A stretch of 64,000 nucleotides of DNA from Gemmatimonadaceae bacterium. Its GTDB lineage: Bacteria > Gemmatimonadota > Gemmatimonadetes > Gemmatimonadales > Gemmatimonadaceae. The stretch covers positions 99,095 through 163,094 of the forward strand of contig DASXKV010000068.1 of the NCBI GenBank assembly GCA_036496605.1, in the 5' to 3' direction. Position numbers and translations under genes: made by a program. Below are positions 1 to 8,815 of the stretch, in pieces; the first letter of the stretch is position 1; each line of letters opens with the position of its first letter. The notes beneath the pieces are model-generated. The model saw only the letters and a program-made list of their open reading frames with translations. It searched no databases and was not told the DNA's origin.

Positions 1-52
1 CGCTGTCGCGCCTGTCAGGCGAAACAGCCCGGAGCGAAAACCGGGTGACGTT

Positions 53-1042
53 GTGACCGCGGACTTCCGCGCGCTTGGCGTCGCTGTGGGACACGCGACG
101 AACAACGACGGCGCGACGGGAGTCACGATCGTGCGAGGCATCGACGGGCCGTTGCGTGCCGGTGCGACTGTGTTCGGACGCGCCGCCGGCACGCGCGAGC
201 TTCACACTCTCGCCGTCGATCATCTGGTCGACCGTATCGACGCCGTGATGCTCACGGGCGGTTCGGCTTATGGACTGGACGCGGCAGCCGGCGTGATGCG
301 TTGGATGGAGGAGCGCGGCCGCGGCTTCGCTGTACCGGGCGGCATCGTGCCGATCGTACCGGCGGCGGTGATCTTCGATCTTGCACCTCTCGGCCGGTTC
401 GACGCGCGGCCGACCGCGCAAATGGCCTACGACGCGTGCGAGACCGCATCACCTAACGACGTTGCCGAGGGCTCGGTTGGTGTTGGAACGGGTGCGACCG
501 TTGGGAAGATCGCGGGGCCGACGCGGGCGATGAAAGGCGGCATCGGCTGCGCGGTCGAAAGCAACGGAAGCTGGCGCGTCGGCGCGCTGACGGTCGTGAA
601 CGCGCTCGGGGACGTCCGCGATGCGAGTGGCCGAATCATCGCTGGCGCGCGGGCCGACGAGAGCTCTTCCAGACCGACACGGTTTCTTGACGCGGCTCGT
701 CAGCTTGCGACGTCGGCCGAGTCGCGGCTCGGCGGGCGCCTCGGAGCCGCGGCGACCAATACGACGCTCTCCATCGTCGCGACGGATGCGCCGTTAGGCA
801 GGGTGGAACTCACGCAGTTGGCTCGCGCTGCCGGCGCCGCGCTCTTCCGTCGAATCACTCCGACGGGGACGACCGTCGACGGCGACGTGATCTTCGCGCT
901 GGCCCCCCCAGTGCCGTCGGGGCCACTGGGGAACGCCACGATGTCGATCGAGGCCCTCGCCGTGGCGGCGCTCGAGGCAGCAATCGAGAGGGCCGTACGT
1001 ACGGCGCGCGGCCGTGACGGAGTGCCGGGTCTCGCCGACTAG
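53..1042 (+). CDS. P1/S58 family N-terminal-nucleophile peptidase (DmpA-like)
   Basis: Predicted aminopeptidase of the S58 (DmpA/ThnT, cis-autoproteolytic) family, 329 aa. Visible family marks are the N-terminal VGHAT motif, the glycine-rich LTGGSAYGLDAA segment near residue 65, and a GAAATNTTL...ATDAPL block near residue 235. In ThnT-type enzymes an Asn-Thr bond in this position is self-cleaved to expose the catalytic Thr. The frame stays open to the left edge, so an upstream start is possible, but GTG 53 gives the normal family N-terminus. The next gene starts about 20 nt after the stop. The substrate cannot be told from sequence. Confidence 0.85.
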   Translation: MTADFRALGVAVGHATNNDGATGVTIVRGIDGPLRAGATVFGRAAGTRELHTLAVDHLVDRIDAVMLTGGSAYGLDAAAGVMRWMEERGRGFAVPGGIVPIVPAAVIFDLAPLGRFDARPTAQMAYDACETASPNDVAEGSVGVGTGATVGKIAGPTRAMKGGIGCAVESNGSWRVGALTVVNALGDVRDASGRIIAGARADESSSRPTRFLDAARQLATSAESRLGGRLGAAATNTTLSIVATDAPLGRVELTQLARAAGAALFRRITPTGTTVDGDVIFALAPPVPSGPLGNATMSIEALAVAALEAAIERAVRTARGRDGVPGLAD

Positions 1043-1061
1043 CGCAACGAGCCCCGAATTC

Positions 1062-1859
1062 ATGTCCCTCGACAAACGCGCCGACCGCGAAGCGATCGCC
1101 GTCTCGACGGTGGACTGCGCCCTCGTCGTGGCCGCGGTCGCGCCGATGCTCGCCGAGCCCCATGTGTCGAGCGGACAGGTCTCGCAGCAGCTTGCGAGAC
1201 ACGCGGTGTCGATTGTCGAAGACCAAGGCGATTGGCTGCTCGTGCGCGGCCGCGACGAATACGAAGGATGGATGCATCGCGGTTATCTGTCGCGGGGAGC
1301 GGCATCCGTCGATGACCCTGCGCATCTCGTGTCGTTAGGCTGTGTGGTACGCGGTGGGGATGGCGAGCAGCGGGCGCTCCCCTTGCGCGCGATGCTCGCT
1401 TCGGACGAAGTGATCGAATCGGGCGACGCCGTTCGCGCGACGAAGCTCGCGATGAGATTTCCAACGACAGCCGACGCGATTGGCCGCAGTGCCGTCGAGC
1501 TTTTCGTTGGGACGAGCTATCAGTGGGGCGGCGTGACTCCATGGGGCGCCGATTGTTCTGGTTTGGTGCAGAGCGTGTTTGCCCTGCACGGCATCTCCCT
1601 CCCACGTGACGCGTGGCAACAAGCGCGAATTGGCCGCGACGCGGGATGCGAGATCCTCGCAACACACTGCGGCGATCTTTTGTTCTTCTCCGATCGCCCC
1701 GATGCGCACGTCACGCACGTCGCAATCGCGCTTGGCGAGCGTCGCATCGTTCACCTGGCGCTCGGACGCGGCGGCTACGCCGTTGAGCGACTCGACGACG
1801 GTGACGACTATGTCGCGAAGCTCAGATCGAGATTTCTCTTTGCGCGCTCGGTGCTGTGA
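1062..1859 (+). CDS. NlpC/P60 family cell-wall hydrolase with SH3-like N-terminus
   Basis: Predicted gamma-D-glutamyl-diamino acid endopeptidase acting on peptidoglycan stem peptides. The C-terminal NlpC/P60 domain shows the catalytic Cys in WGADCSGLVQ, the His in HVTHVAIAL and a later RIVHLAL segment. The N-terminal ~120 residues contain SH3b-like features (DWLLVRGRDEYEGWMHRGYL), a usual wall-binding module. I chose ATG 1062, just after the preceding stop; a GTG at 1014 in the same frame would overlap the upstream gene by 29 nt. No signal peptide is obvious, so the route to the wall is unclear. Confidence 0.88.
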   Translation: MSLDKRADREAIAVSTVDCALVVAAVAPMLAEPHVSSGQVSQQLARHAVSIVEDQGDWLLVRGRDEYEGWMHRGYLSRGAASVDDPAHLVSLGCVVRGGDGEQRALPLRAMLASDEVIESGDAVRATKLAMRFPTTADAIGRSAVELFVGTSYQWGGVTPWGADCSGLVQSVFALHGISLPRDAWQQARIGRDAGCEILATHCGDLLFFSDRPDAHVTHVAIALGERRIVHLALGRGGYAVERLDDGDDYVAKLRSRFLFARSVL

Positions 1860-2279
1860 TCAGCTGACCATCGTTTGTGGTGCCACCTTGAGCGGCGTCC
1901 GCACCTGCAGGGGCACGTCGGCGGTGTGCGCGGTATCGAGGCCGATCGCCATCACGTAACCACCAGCGACATCGATTGGCAGGTCGATCTGCGCGATGAG
2001 TGGCAGATCCATCTCCGCGATCCCGGGTGGCGGAGCACCGACGTTCAGTTCGCCCGTGCTGTTCCACAGTTCGGTGCCATTGGGATTGATCCACCGCAAA
2101 GTGACGGTATGCGTGCCGACGTCGAGCTGCGTGCCCTTGAGATGCACGACGAGGTGCGCTCGCGGATGCACGGCGGGAAGCGTCGATACCTGCAGTGCGT
2201 CGAAAACGCCGAGGATATTGAGCTTCCCCTCCTGCGAGAGGTTCGCCGCATCGGCGAAAAGCGCGAAGGATACTTGCAT
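1860..2279 (-). CDS. conserved hypothetical protein (DUF6941-like)
   Basis: About 139 aa. The N-terminus MQVSFALFADAAN followed by EGKLNILGVFD resembles small actinobacterial and Gemmatimonadota proteins grouped as DUF6941; no function is known to me. The chosen ATG (2279) has GGGGTG directly upstream on the minus strand; an in-frame ATG at 2300 would add seven residues. It converges tail to tail with the NlpC/P60 gene with no gap and is divergent from the EamA transporter. The same frame stays open well upstream but is antisense to the transporter there. Confidence 0.65.
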   Translation of the reverse strand: MQVSFALFADAANLSQEGKLNILGVFDALQVSTLPAVHPRAHLVVHLKGTQLDVGTHTVTLRWINPNGTELWNSTGELNVGAPPPGIAEMDLPLIAQIDLPIDVAGGYVMAIGLDTAHTADVPLQVRTPLKVAPQTMVS

Positions 2280-2324
2280 CACCCCAACATAGACGGCCAT
2301 CGGACGCGAGTCTACTTTTCGACC

Positions 2325-3308
2325 ATGGCTTCTCCGCTTCGCGGCACGAGAACGCAGATGCCGGCCGACGGTGCGCGCCTCACGCGGAGCGACGAGCAAC
2401 AACCGCGTACGAGCACCAGGCCGACCTTCGGCGCGACCGATATTTCGCTGTTGCTCATGGCGCTCATCTGGGGCGTCAACTACACGTCCGTCAAGTTCGG
2501 CACCAGCGTCCTGGATCCGCTCGCCTTCAACGGCGTACGCGTCACGCTCGCCGCGGTCGCACTCGTTGTCGTGGCGCAGCTCGCCACGCGCGTTTTCTCG
2601 GTCGAGGCCGGGTGGCCAAGCGCGCGGGACGCGATCGTGCTCGCGCTGCTCGGAACTCTCGGGAATGGTGTTTATCAAATACTCTTCGTCGAGGGCATTG
2701 CCCACACGCGCGCGGGCGACGCAGCCCTTCTGATTTCGGCTTCGCCCGCGTTCATCGCCCTGCTCGGCCGAATGCGCGGAAGCGAGCATGTGCCCCCGCG
2801 CTGGATTGTCGGGATCGGCTTGTCGATTCTTGGTATGGCGTTCGTCGTCATTGGCACCGCGAATTCCAGCGGCGGTCATCGCGCGACAATGGTCGGCGAT
2901 GTGTTGCTGCTCGTGAGCGCGTTATGCTGGTCGGTTTACACGGTGTATCTCCAGCCGTACACGCATCGCATCGGTGGAATCCACCTCTCGGCGCTGACGA
3001 TGCTCGGCGGCGTGGTGCCGCTGCTCGTCGTCGCAGCGCCGTCGATCCTGACGACGCACTGGGCGGAGCTGCCACCGCTCGCGTGGGCGAGCATAGCGTA
3101 CAGTGGGCTTTTCGCGCTGGTCATTGCGTATTTGTTCTGGTACAACGGCGTGCGCGTGCTCGGCCCGACGCGCACGGCTATGTACTCCAACCTGCAACCC
3201 GTGTTCGCGCTGCTCGTCGCGTGGCTCGTGCTCGGCGAGACGATCACCGGCTGGCAGATTGCCGGAGCCTCATCGATCGTCACGGGTCTCTTGCTCACGC
3301 GATCGTGA
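2325..3308 (+). CDS. EamA/DMT family inner-membrane transporter
   Basis: 327 aa with about ten hydrophobic segments in two EamA repeats (roughly residues 40-180 and 190-320). Typical features are LLLMALIWGVNYTSVKF at the first helix and the YSNLQPVFALLVAWLVLGE block in the last third. Drug/metabolite transporters of this fold usually export amino acids, nucleosides or other small metabolites; the substrate here is unknown. ATG 2325 places about 40 soluble residues before helix 1. Its stop overlaps the GTG of the following HAD gene (GTGA), suggesting translational coupling. Confidence 0.85.
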   Translation: MASPLRGTRTQMPADGARLTRSDEQQPRTSTRPTFGATDISLLLMALIWGVNYTSVKFGTSVLDPLAFNGVRVTLAAVALVVVAQLATRVFSVEAGWPSARDAIVLALLGTLGNGVYQILFVEGIAHTRAGDAALLISASPAFIALLGRMRGSEHVPPRWIVGIGLSILGMAFVVIGTANSSGGHRATMVGDVLLLVSALCWSVYTVYLQPYTHRIGGIHLSALTMLGGVVPLLVVAAPSILTTHWAELPPLAWASIAYSGLFALVIAYLFWYNGVRVLGPTRTAMYSNLQPVFALLVAWLVLGETITGWQIAGASSIVTGLLLTRS

Positions 3309-4039
3309 CCGCCTCTGTCCGCGCCGCACAGCACCGGGCACTCGCTACACGGCTCGTCTTATTCGACATCGACGGCACGCTCCTCCGGACGGACGGCGCG
3401 GGGCGCCGCGCCATTCATCGCGCGTTGATCGAGATCTTTGGCGACACGGGACCAGCCGATCATCGATTCGACGGAAAGACCGATCCGCAAATAGTCCGTG
3501 AGCTGATGCGCGTCGTCGGGCACGAAGATGAACACATTGACGCGCGCATGCAGGAGCTGTTCGCTCGTTATGTAGTGTGCCTCCGCGAAGAGCTCCGCGA
3601 TCCGGAGCATCGCGCTGTGCCGCTGCCTGGCGTCACCGAGTTGCTCGCCGCGCTCGACGCGCGCGACGACGTCACGCTTGGACTTCTCACCGGCAACCTT
3701 GTCGAAGGCGCGCGCGCGAAGCTCGAAGCGGTTGGTATCGATCCTCGCATCTTCGTCGTCGGCGCATTCGGATCCGATCACGAATTGCGCCCCGAGCTCC
3801 CGGCGATCGCGCAGCGACGTGCTCGGGAGGTATTGGGCATCGAGGTGCAGGGCCGCGATGTCGTCGTGATAGGCGACACGCCGGCAGACGTCGAGTGCGG
3901 GCGAGAAATCGGCGCTCGCGCGATCGGCGTGGCGACGGGACGCTACTCGACGAACGAGCTCGCGGCGCACGGTGCCGCGGCGGTCTTCAGCGATCTCACG
4001 GACACCGATGCTATTGTGCGTGCGATCGTGGACGAATGA
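3305..4039 (+). CDS. HAD family hydrolase (phosphoglycolate-phosphatase-like)
   Basis: 244 aa cytosolic HAD phosphatase. Motif I is LFDIDGTLLRTDG near residue 20, motif II LLTGN near 125, and motif III/IV VVIGDTPADVECG near 190; together these form the Asp-nucleophile active site. The helical cap lies between motif I and motif II, as in phosphoglycolate phosphatase (Gph-type). The GTG start overlaps the EamA stop by 4 nt, and its own stop overlaps the next ATG, so the gene sits inside a coupled run. Substrate not determinable. Confidence 0.85.
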   Translation: MTASVRAAQHRALATRLVLFDIDGTLLRTDGAGRRAIHRALIEIFGDTGPADHRFDGKTDPQIVRELMRVVGHEDEHIDARMQELFARYVVCLREELRDPEHRAVPLPGVTELLAALDARDDVTLGLLTGNLVEGARAKLEAVGIDPRIFVVGAFGSDHELRPELPAIAQRRAREVLGIEVQGRDVVVIGDTPADVECGREIGARAIGVATGRYSTNELAAHGAAAVFSDLTDTDAIVRAIVDE

Positions 4040-4641
4040 TGATCGAGCTCGAGCTCAAGGCCGTCGTTCCGGATCTCGTCGCGGCGCGCCGACGCGCGGA
4101 GCAGGCCGGTGGACGACTCTCCTACGCGGGACGGCTGGAGGATCGGCGTTATGACCGTCGCGACCAGAGTCTCGCCGAGCGCGATCACGTCCTGCGACTT
4201 CGGATCTATCGCGACGCGTCGGGCGCCGTGAGCAACTCCTCGATTGACTGGAAGGGACCGTCGTCGATCGTCGACGGCTACAAGCAGCGCGAAGAGCTCA
4301 GCGGTGAGCTCGGCGTCGGTCGCGAAAACTTCCCGCGTATCCTGGAGCAGCTCGGCTTCATCGTGACGATGCAGATCGACCGCGAGATCTGGCAATACGA
4401 TCTTTCCGGCGCCGCGGTGCGGTTCGAACGCTATCCGCGCATGGATGATCTCGTGGAAGTGGAAGGCTCTCCAGCAGCGATCGAGACCGCGATCGCCGTA
4501 TTGGCGCTGCCTCGTGACTCGTTCACTGGCGAACGGCTACCTGACTTCGTGCGCCGCTTCGAGGCGCGGACCGGCCGCGACGCTGCATTGAGCGACGCCG
4601 AGCTCGCGGGTACGGTCCGTTATGACGTCAACAACGCCTAA
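4036..4641 (+). CDS. CYTH domain protein / class IV adenylate cyclase (CyaB-like)
   Basis: 201 aa. The N-terminal MIELELKAVV carries the ExEx(K) signature of the CYTH tunnel fold, which binds triphosphates and divalent metal. Charged strands such as HVLRLRIYRD and VRFERYPRMDDLVEVEG follow. Family members are class IV adenylate cyclases or triphosphatases; which activity applies cannot be told. The start ATGATG overlaps the HAD stop, and the end overlaps the following hypothetical gene by 20 nt. Confidence 0.8.
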   Translation: MMIELELKAVVPDLVAARRRAEQAGGRLSYAGRLEDRRYDRRDQSLAERDHVLRLRIYRDASGAVSNSSIDWKGPSSIVDGYKQREELSGELGVGRENFPRILEQLGFIVTMQIDREIWQYDLSGAAVRFERYPRMDDLVEVEGSPAAIETAIAVLALPRDSFTGERLPDFVRRFEARTGRDAALSDAELAGTVRYDVNNA

Positions 4642-5197
4642 GGTCACGCGAATGCCCGACGCCACGCCGCCCTTCGACGAGCTACCCGAGCTTATGGTAT
4701 CGCTGCGCCGCATCGGCTCGCGGCGGAGCCAACCTAACGAGCTCCAAGACACGGTCGAGGAACAGGAGCGTTATTTTGCACCGCTGCTCGACGCGCGTCG
4801 GACGGCGGCCAAGGCAGTGACGAGTGCCCAGGTGATGGCCGCGTTCGAGGGCCGCCGTCTCACCGCGCTCATCGACGCAGCGATTCGTGCGTTCGCCTCC
4901 GAACGCTATGCAACGAGGGCGCCGGCGCGCCGGGCATTCGAGGCGGAGCTGTTCGAGCTCATCGAACCGTTGCGTGCCGAGATCCAGTCGCTGCGTCAAC
5001 TGGCGGAGAAGCCGCTGAGTGCCGATAACACGCAAGAGCAACAAGCCCAGTGGTCGCTCTGGCTGGCGCAGTTGAAGGTTGTCTTCCGCATCGCCGACAG
5101 TAGCTGGCCAAGCTTGGCTGAGGCACTCGGGTCGGCGAAACGGGCCGCGGCGTCAGCGCGCGGGCGCCGCTCCTCCGGTGGAGGTCGAAGCGAATGA
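4622..5197 (+). CDS. hypothetical protein, helical
   Basis: 191 aa, not recognised. Composition is Ala/Arg/Glu/Gln-rich and predicted mainly helical (for example the EEQERYFAPLLDARRTAAKA and FELIEPLRAEIQSLRQL stretches); the tail is basic and low-complexity (SARGRRSSGGG). No signal peptide or membrane segment. It overlaps CYTH by 20 nt if ATG 4622 is used; Met-11 (ATG 4652) is an alternative that removes the overlap. The stop overlaps the acpS ATG by 4 nt, so it is probably co-translated with acpS. Confidence 0.6.
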   Translation: MTSTTPKVTRMPDATPPFDELPELMVSLRRIGSRRSQPNELQDTVEEQERYFAPLLDARRTAAKAVTSAQVMAAFEGRRLTALIDAAIRAFASERYATRAPARRAFEAELFELIEPLRAEIQSLRQLAEKPLSADNTQEQQAQWSLWLAQLKVVFRIADSSWPSLAEALGSAKRAAASARGRRSSGGGRSE

Positions 5198-5580
5198 TCC
5201 TGGGCATCGGCGTCGACATCGTTGAGATCGACCGCATGCGAGCGATGCTCGATACCAGCGGGGAGAAGTTGATCGCGCGAATCTTCACGGACGGCGAGGC
5301 CAGTTACGCGCAAGCGCGAGCCGAGCCGGCGCTCCATTTCGCAGCCAGGGCAGCAGCCAAGGAAGCAACATACAAAGCGCTGTCGGGCAATCACCTCGCG
5401 CGGGCCGTTGGGTGGCGGGAGATCGAAGTCTGTCTGCGAGACGACGGTGCGCCCTATCTCGTGCTGCACGGCCGGGCCGAGCAACGCGCAACTGAGATGG
5501 GCGTGACACGAGCCTTGATCTCGCTCACGCATAGCAAGAGTGCGGCAGTGGCAGTGGTCGTGCTCGAGCGAGAGGGATGA
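5194..5580 (+). CDS. acpS: holo-[acyl-carrier-protein] synthase
   Basis: 128 aa, normal length. Transfers 4'-phosphopantetheine from CoA to apo-ACP, activating fatty acid synthesis. GIGVDIVEIDR supplies the Mg-binding Asp-8 and FAARAAAKEATYKAL the second acidic ligand Glu-57 with the KEA helix; ISLTHSKS near the C-terminus is also typical. The ATG overlaps the preceding stop (ATGA). It ends the EamA-HAD-CYTH-hypothetical-acpS run. Confidence 0.93.
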   Translation: MILGIGVDIVEIDRMRAMLDTSGEKLIARIFTDGEASYAQARAEPALHFAARAAAKEATYKALSGNHLARAVGWREIEVCLRDDGAPYLVLHGRAEQRATEMGVTRALISLTHSKSAAVAVVVLEREG

Positions 5581-5600
5581 GCCGAACTCTCACAGGCTAC

Positions 5601-5633
5601 ATAGAATCGCGGAATCCCGATACATTCTATCGG
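5601..5633. promoter_or_regulatory. candidate operator dyads upstream of the iron permease fusion
   Basis: Two interlocked inverted repeats lie just before ATG 5636: ATAGAAT (5601-5607) with ATTCTAT (5624-5630), and CCGATA (5617-5622), CATTC, TATCGG (5628-5633). They occupy the region between acpS and the cytochrome-FTR1 gene where a repressor or 5'-leader hairpin could act. No match to a textbook Fur box is evident, so the regulator is unknown. Confidence 0.35.
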
Positions 5634-5635
5634 CA

Positions 5636-7849
5636 ATGACTCCTGCTGCCGTTCTGATCCGTCGGACTCGGCTACTCGCCGTCGTCGCGCTCCTGTGCGC
5701 CTTTTCTCCCTTACCCGGCCAGGAGCACCCCGTGCAGCGGGTCGCGAATATCGTGACCGTCGCGCTCGAGGAGTACGCCAAGGGGATCGACGAGCGAGGC
5801 CGCACGATCTCGGCGCAGGAATATCAGGAAGCGGTCGACTTCCTCACGGACGCTCGGCGAACGGCCGACCGTCTGCCTGGCACGCGAGGGGACACGGCGC
5901 GGGTGCTGCTCGACTCGATCGTAGCAGCGGTGAGCTCCAAGCGTCCTCCGAGCGAGCTGGCCGCTTTGAATCGCCGATTCGCTTCCGCGTTAGGCAGTGA
6001 GGCAGCGCTCGACCTGCCGAATAGTCCGATCGATCTCGCGAACGGCCGCGCGATTTACGAGAATAGCTGCGCCTCGTGCCATGGCATGCGCGGCTTGGGC
6101 GATGGGCCGGCAGCAGCGGCGCTCAATCCGAAGCCACCTGCCATCGGGAGCGCCCAGGAGATGCACGACCGTAGCCCTGCGCTACTCTATCGCATCATGT
6201 CAGTCGGCGTTGCCGGCACGCCCATGGTCGGCTTCGCGGGCCAGCTGACGCCAAATCAGCGATGGAACGTCGTCTCGTATCTGATGTCGCTCCATTCGAG
6301 CAGTGCACAGATCGCCGAGGGCGAGGGCATCTTCGCGCAGAGCTGCACCCAGTGTCATGGCGTCCTTGGAAATGGAGACGCGCCGCTGACACGTTCGTTG
6401 AGCCGCCTGCCGCCCGAGATCGGCTCCTTCGCTTGGCAAGCCGAGCGGTCGGATGCGCAGCTTGCGGCGGTCACCCGCGACGGAATGCCCGGGACACCGA
6501 TGCCCCCGACCCGCGATCTGTCGCCCGCGCAAGTACAGAGCGTCGTCGCATATTTGCGGACACTGCCGATGCACGATCGCGCGCCAGTCTTCGCGTCAGC
6601 ATCGGGTCGCGATACCGGCACCGACGCTGCAGCAGCCAACGCGCTCTCGTTGCTCGAGCAGTCGCTCACTGCCGTGCGAGCGGGAAGGTTGGGCGACGCT
6701 TCCGATCGCGCCTTCGATGCGTACCTCGCCTTCGAGCCGATCGAGACACCGGCGCGCGCGCGAGATCCCGGCGTCGTGTCGTCGATGGAAAAACTCTTCG
6801 CGGACTTCAAGGGAGCGGTCCGTACGAACGACATTCACGGTGCCGAGCGCGCGCGCGACGCGATCGAAGCGACGATGCCGAAGGTCATCGACCTCACGCA
6901 GCGCACGGGGAGCGCCTACGAGGCGTTCGTTCAGTCTTTCCTCATCATTCTCCGCGAGGGATTCGAGGCGATCCTCGTGATCGGCGCCGTCGTGGCTTTT
7001 CTGCTCAAGACGGGTCATCGAGAGCGATTGCGGGATATCTGGACCGGCGTTGTCCTCGGGCTTCTCGCGAGCGCGGTGACGGCAGTCGTGCTAAAAACAC
7101 TCCTGGGCGCGATGCCGGCGAGTCGCGAGATCATCGAAGGTCTCACGTTGCTGGTCGCTGTCGCCGTGCTGTTCTCGGTGAGCTATTGGTTGATTTCACG
7201 CGTCGAAGCGGCAAAATGGCAGCAGTTCATTCGCGAGAAGGTCAACACGGCGCTCGCGCACGGCGGCGGTAAAGCGCTCGCATTCGTGGCCTTCCTCGCG
7301 GTGTATCGCGAAGGCGCGGAGACGGCATTGTTCTATCAGGCGCTCTTCGACGAAGGGCCACGCGTCGCACTGCCGATTTCACTCGGAATCATCCTGGGCT
7401 TTGCCGCACTTGCCGTGATCTTCACGCTGTTCTATCGCTACGGCGTGCGCATTCCGCTTCGCAAGTTCTTCGGCGTCACGAGTGTTCTGCTTTATTACAT
7501 GGCTTTCGTGTTCATGGGGAAGGGCGTGCGCGAACTGCAGGAAGGCAACGCGATGCCGATCACGCTCATCCCCGGCGTCCCGCACATCGAAGCGTTAGGC
7601 TTGTATCCGACCTGGGAAACGGTGCTTGCGCAGCTGCTGCTCTTGGCTCTGTTCGTGTTCGCGCTCGCGAAGACGTTCTGGCCGAAGCGCTCGGTAGCGC
7701 TCCCGACGGTCGTTTCGGACGCCAAGCCGACCATGGATATTGTCGCGGAGCTTGGGGCACTGCGCGAGGACAACGAGCGGTTGCGGGCGCGGCTCGCGGC
7801 GCTCGAGGACGCGGTGGCGGAGGAGACCAAAGTGCCGAATGATGAATGA
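5636..7849 (+). CDS. cytochrome c-FTR1 fusion iron permease
   Basis: 737 aa. A signal peptide (about residues 1-27) is followed by a periplasmic helical stretch and two cytochrome c domains with haem motifs CASCH (145-149) and CTQCH (237-241). A linker leads to a C-terminal FTR1/EfeU-type permease with several membrane helices and the two REXXE iron-binding motifs REGFE (440-444) and REGAE (558-562). The end is an EDNERLRARLAALED coiled coil. The likely role is high-affinity iron import with ferrous iron oxidation or electron removal by the tethered haems. It is a single gene; no efeO or efeB homologue is nearby. ATG 5636 is chosen because it begins the signal peptide. Confidence 0.88.
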   Translation: MTPAAVLIRRTRLLAVVALLCAFSPLPGQEHPVQRVANIVTVALEEYAKGIDERGRTISAQEYQEAVDFLTDARRTADRLPGTRGDTARVLLDSIVAAVSSKRPPSELAALNRRFASALGSEAALDLPNSPIDLANGRAIYENSCASCHGMRGLGDGPAAAALNPKPPAIGSAQEMHDRSPALLYRIMSVGVAGTPMVGFAGQLTPNQRWNVVSYLMSLHSSSAQIAEGEGIFAQSCTQCHGVLGNGDAPLTRSLSRLPPEIGSFAWQAERSDAQLAAVTRDGMPGTPMPPTRDLSPAQVQSVVAYLRTLPMHDRAPVFASASGRDTGTDAAAANALSLLEQSLTAVRAGRLGDASDRAFDAYLAFEPIETPARARDPGVVSSMEKLFADFKGAVRTNDIHGAERARDAIEATMPKVIDLTQRTGSAYEAFVQSFLIILREGFEAILVIGAVVAFLLKTGHRERLRDIWTGVVLGLLASAVTAVVLKTLLGAMPASREIIEGLTLLVAVAVLFSVSYWLISRVEAAKWQQFIREKVNTALAHGGGKALAFVAFLAVYREGAETALFYQALFDEGPRVALPISLGIILGFAALAVIFTLFYRYGVRIPLRKFFGVTSVLLYYMAFVFMGKGVRELQEGNAMPITLIPGVPHIEALGLYPTWETVLAQLLLLALFVFALAKTFWPKRSVALPTVVSDAKPTMDIVAELGALREDNERLRARLAALEDAVAEETKVPNDE

Positions 7850-7852
7850 CGA

Positions 7853-7892
7853 GTGACGAGTGGGAATTCACTCGCCACTAATCACTCGTCAC
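7853..7892. terminator. inverted repeat between convergent genes, probable bidirectional terminator
   Basis: GTGACGAGTG (7853-7862) pairs exactly with CACTCGTCAC (7883-7892); an alternative inner hairpin CGAGTG/CACTCG also exists. It fills the gap between the permease stop and the lgt stop. The arms are built from reiterated GACGAGT words and there is no T-tract, so this is not a canonical intrinsic terminator. Confidence 0.5.
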
Positions 7893-8755
7893 TAGCTGCT
7901 CGCCACCGGCGCGGCGTAAATGCCGGACTTCTCCTGCGTGACATCGCGTCTCCACCACATCCAGGCGAAACCGGCCAGGACGAAGACGATCGCGATGAAC
8001 TGCGCCATCGTTAGGCCACCGTAGAGAGTGCGATCGTCCTTCGCCCGCAGGAACTCGACAAGGAAACGCTCGGTACCAGCCAGAACGCAGTAGACGCCGA
8101 ACAGCCATCCTTCGGCGTGCTTATGGTCGCGCAGCCGCCACAGTATGCCGAACATGATGAGACCGAGCGCGACCTCGATGAGCTGCGTCGGATAGACTGC
8201 GACGACCGTGTTTGGATTCATTCCCGGCGGAAACCGAACCCCGAAGTCGTGGCTCATCCACCCCACCGTCGACGGCGGCGCGCCGTTCGGGAACTCGACC
8301 GAGAGGAATCCGCCACCCGTCCACGGCTTTCCATAGTCATCCCCAACCGCCCAGCAGCCAGTGCGTCCAACGGCGTACGCAGCGGCGACTGCCGGCGCAC
8401 CGACGTCGAAGATTCGTAACATTGGAATCTTCTTCTTCCAAATGACGAGCATCACGGCGAGGGTGCCGCCGATCAAGCCGCCCCAGAAGACGAAACCCGA
8501 GCGCGTGAACAGCGCGTCCCAATTACCCAGCACCACGACGTAATACAGTTTTGCTCCGACCAGGCCGCCGATGACTGCGGCGAAGATCATGTCGCTCACC
8601 GGTTCGGGATCATGGCCGCGGCGCGTGAGCTCGCGCTGGCCGATGATCTGCGCGACGACGAACGCCATGAGCACGGCGACGCCGAAGCCGGTGAAATTGA
8701 GCGGCCCGACGGCGTATGAGAGCGGGTGGTGAACGATCGGATCGGAGAGCGTCAT
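7892..8755 (-). CDS. lgt: prolipoprotein diacylglyceryl transferase
   Basis: 287 aa polytopic inner-membrane enzyme that transfers diacylglycerol from phosphatidylglycerol to the lipobox Cys, the first step in lipoprotein maturation. About seven hydrophobic helices are visible. The signature appears as GRTGCWAVGDDYG (residues ~130-142), a variant of the usual GRxGN/C block, and FVFWGGLIGG has Trp-91 where E. coli Lgt has the His of FHGGLIG. AGTERFLVEFLR near the C-terminus is also typical. Monocistronic-looking; a 60-nt gap separates it from tsaD upstream. Confidence 0.9.
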   Translation of the reverse strand: MTLSDPIVHHPLSYAVGPLNFTGFGVAVLMAFVVAQIIGQRELTRRGHDPEPVSDMIFAAVIGGLVGAKLYYVVVLGNWDALFTRSGFVFWGGLIGGTLAVMLVIWKKKIPMLRIFDVGAPAVAAAYAVGRTGCWAVGDDYGKPWTGGGFLSVEFPNGAPPSTVGWMSHDFGVRFPPGMNPNTVVAVYPTQLIEVALGLIMFGILWRLRDHKHAEGWLFGVYCVLAGTERFLVEFLRAKDDRTLYGGLTMAQFIAIVFVLAGFAWMWWRRDVTQEKSGIYAAPVASS

Positions 8756-8815
8756 GTACGTGCGGTCAGTTTAATAGGCGTGAGGAGCAGGAGCGAGCGT
8801 CTTGCGCGAGTGACT

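Noticed and set aside
1860..2879. 339-codon reading of the DUF6941-like protein
   Set aside because: The upstream part is antisense to the EamA gene and of low-quality composition.
2612..4039. 475-codon reading of the HAD phosphatase
   Set aside because: The first 231 codons lie in another frame of the EamA gene; GTG 3305 gives a normal HAD protein with a GTGA overlap.
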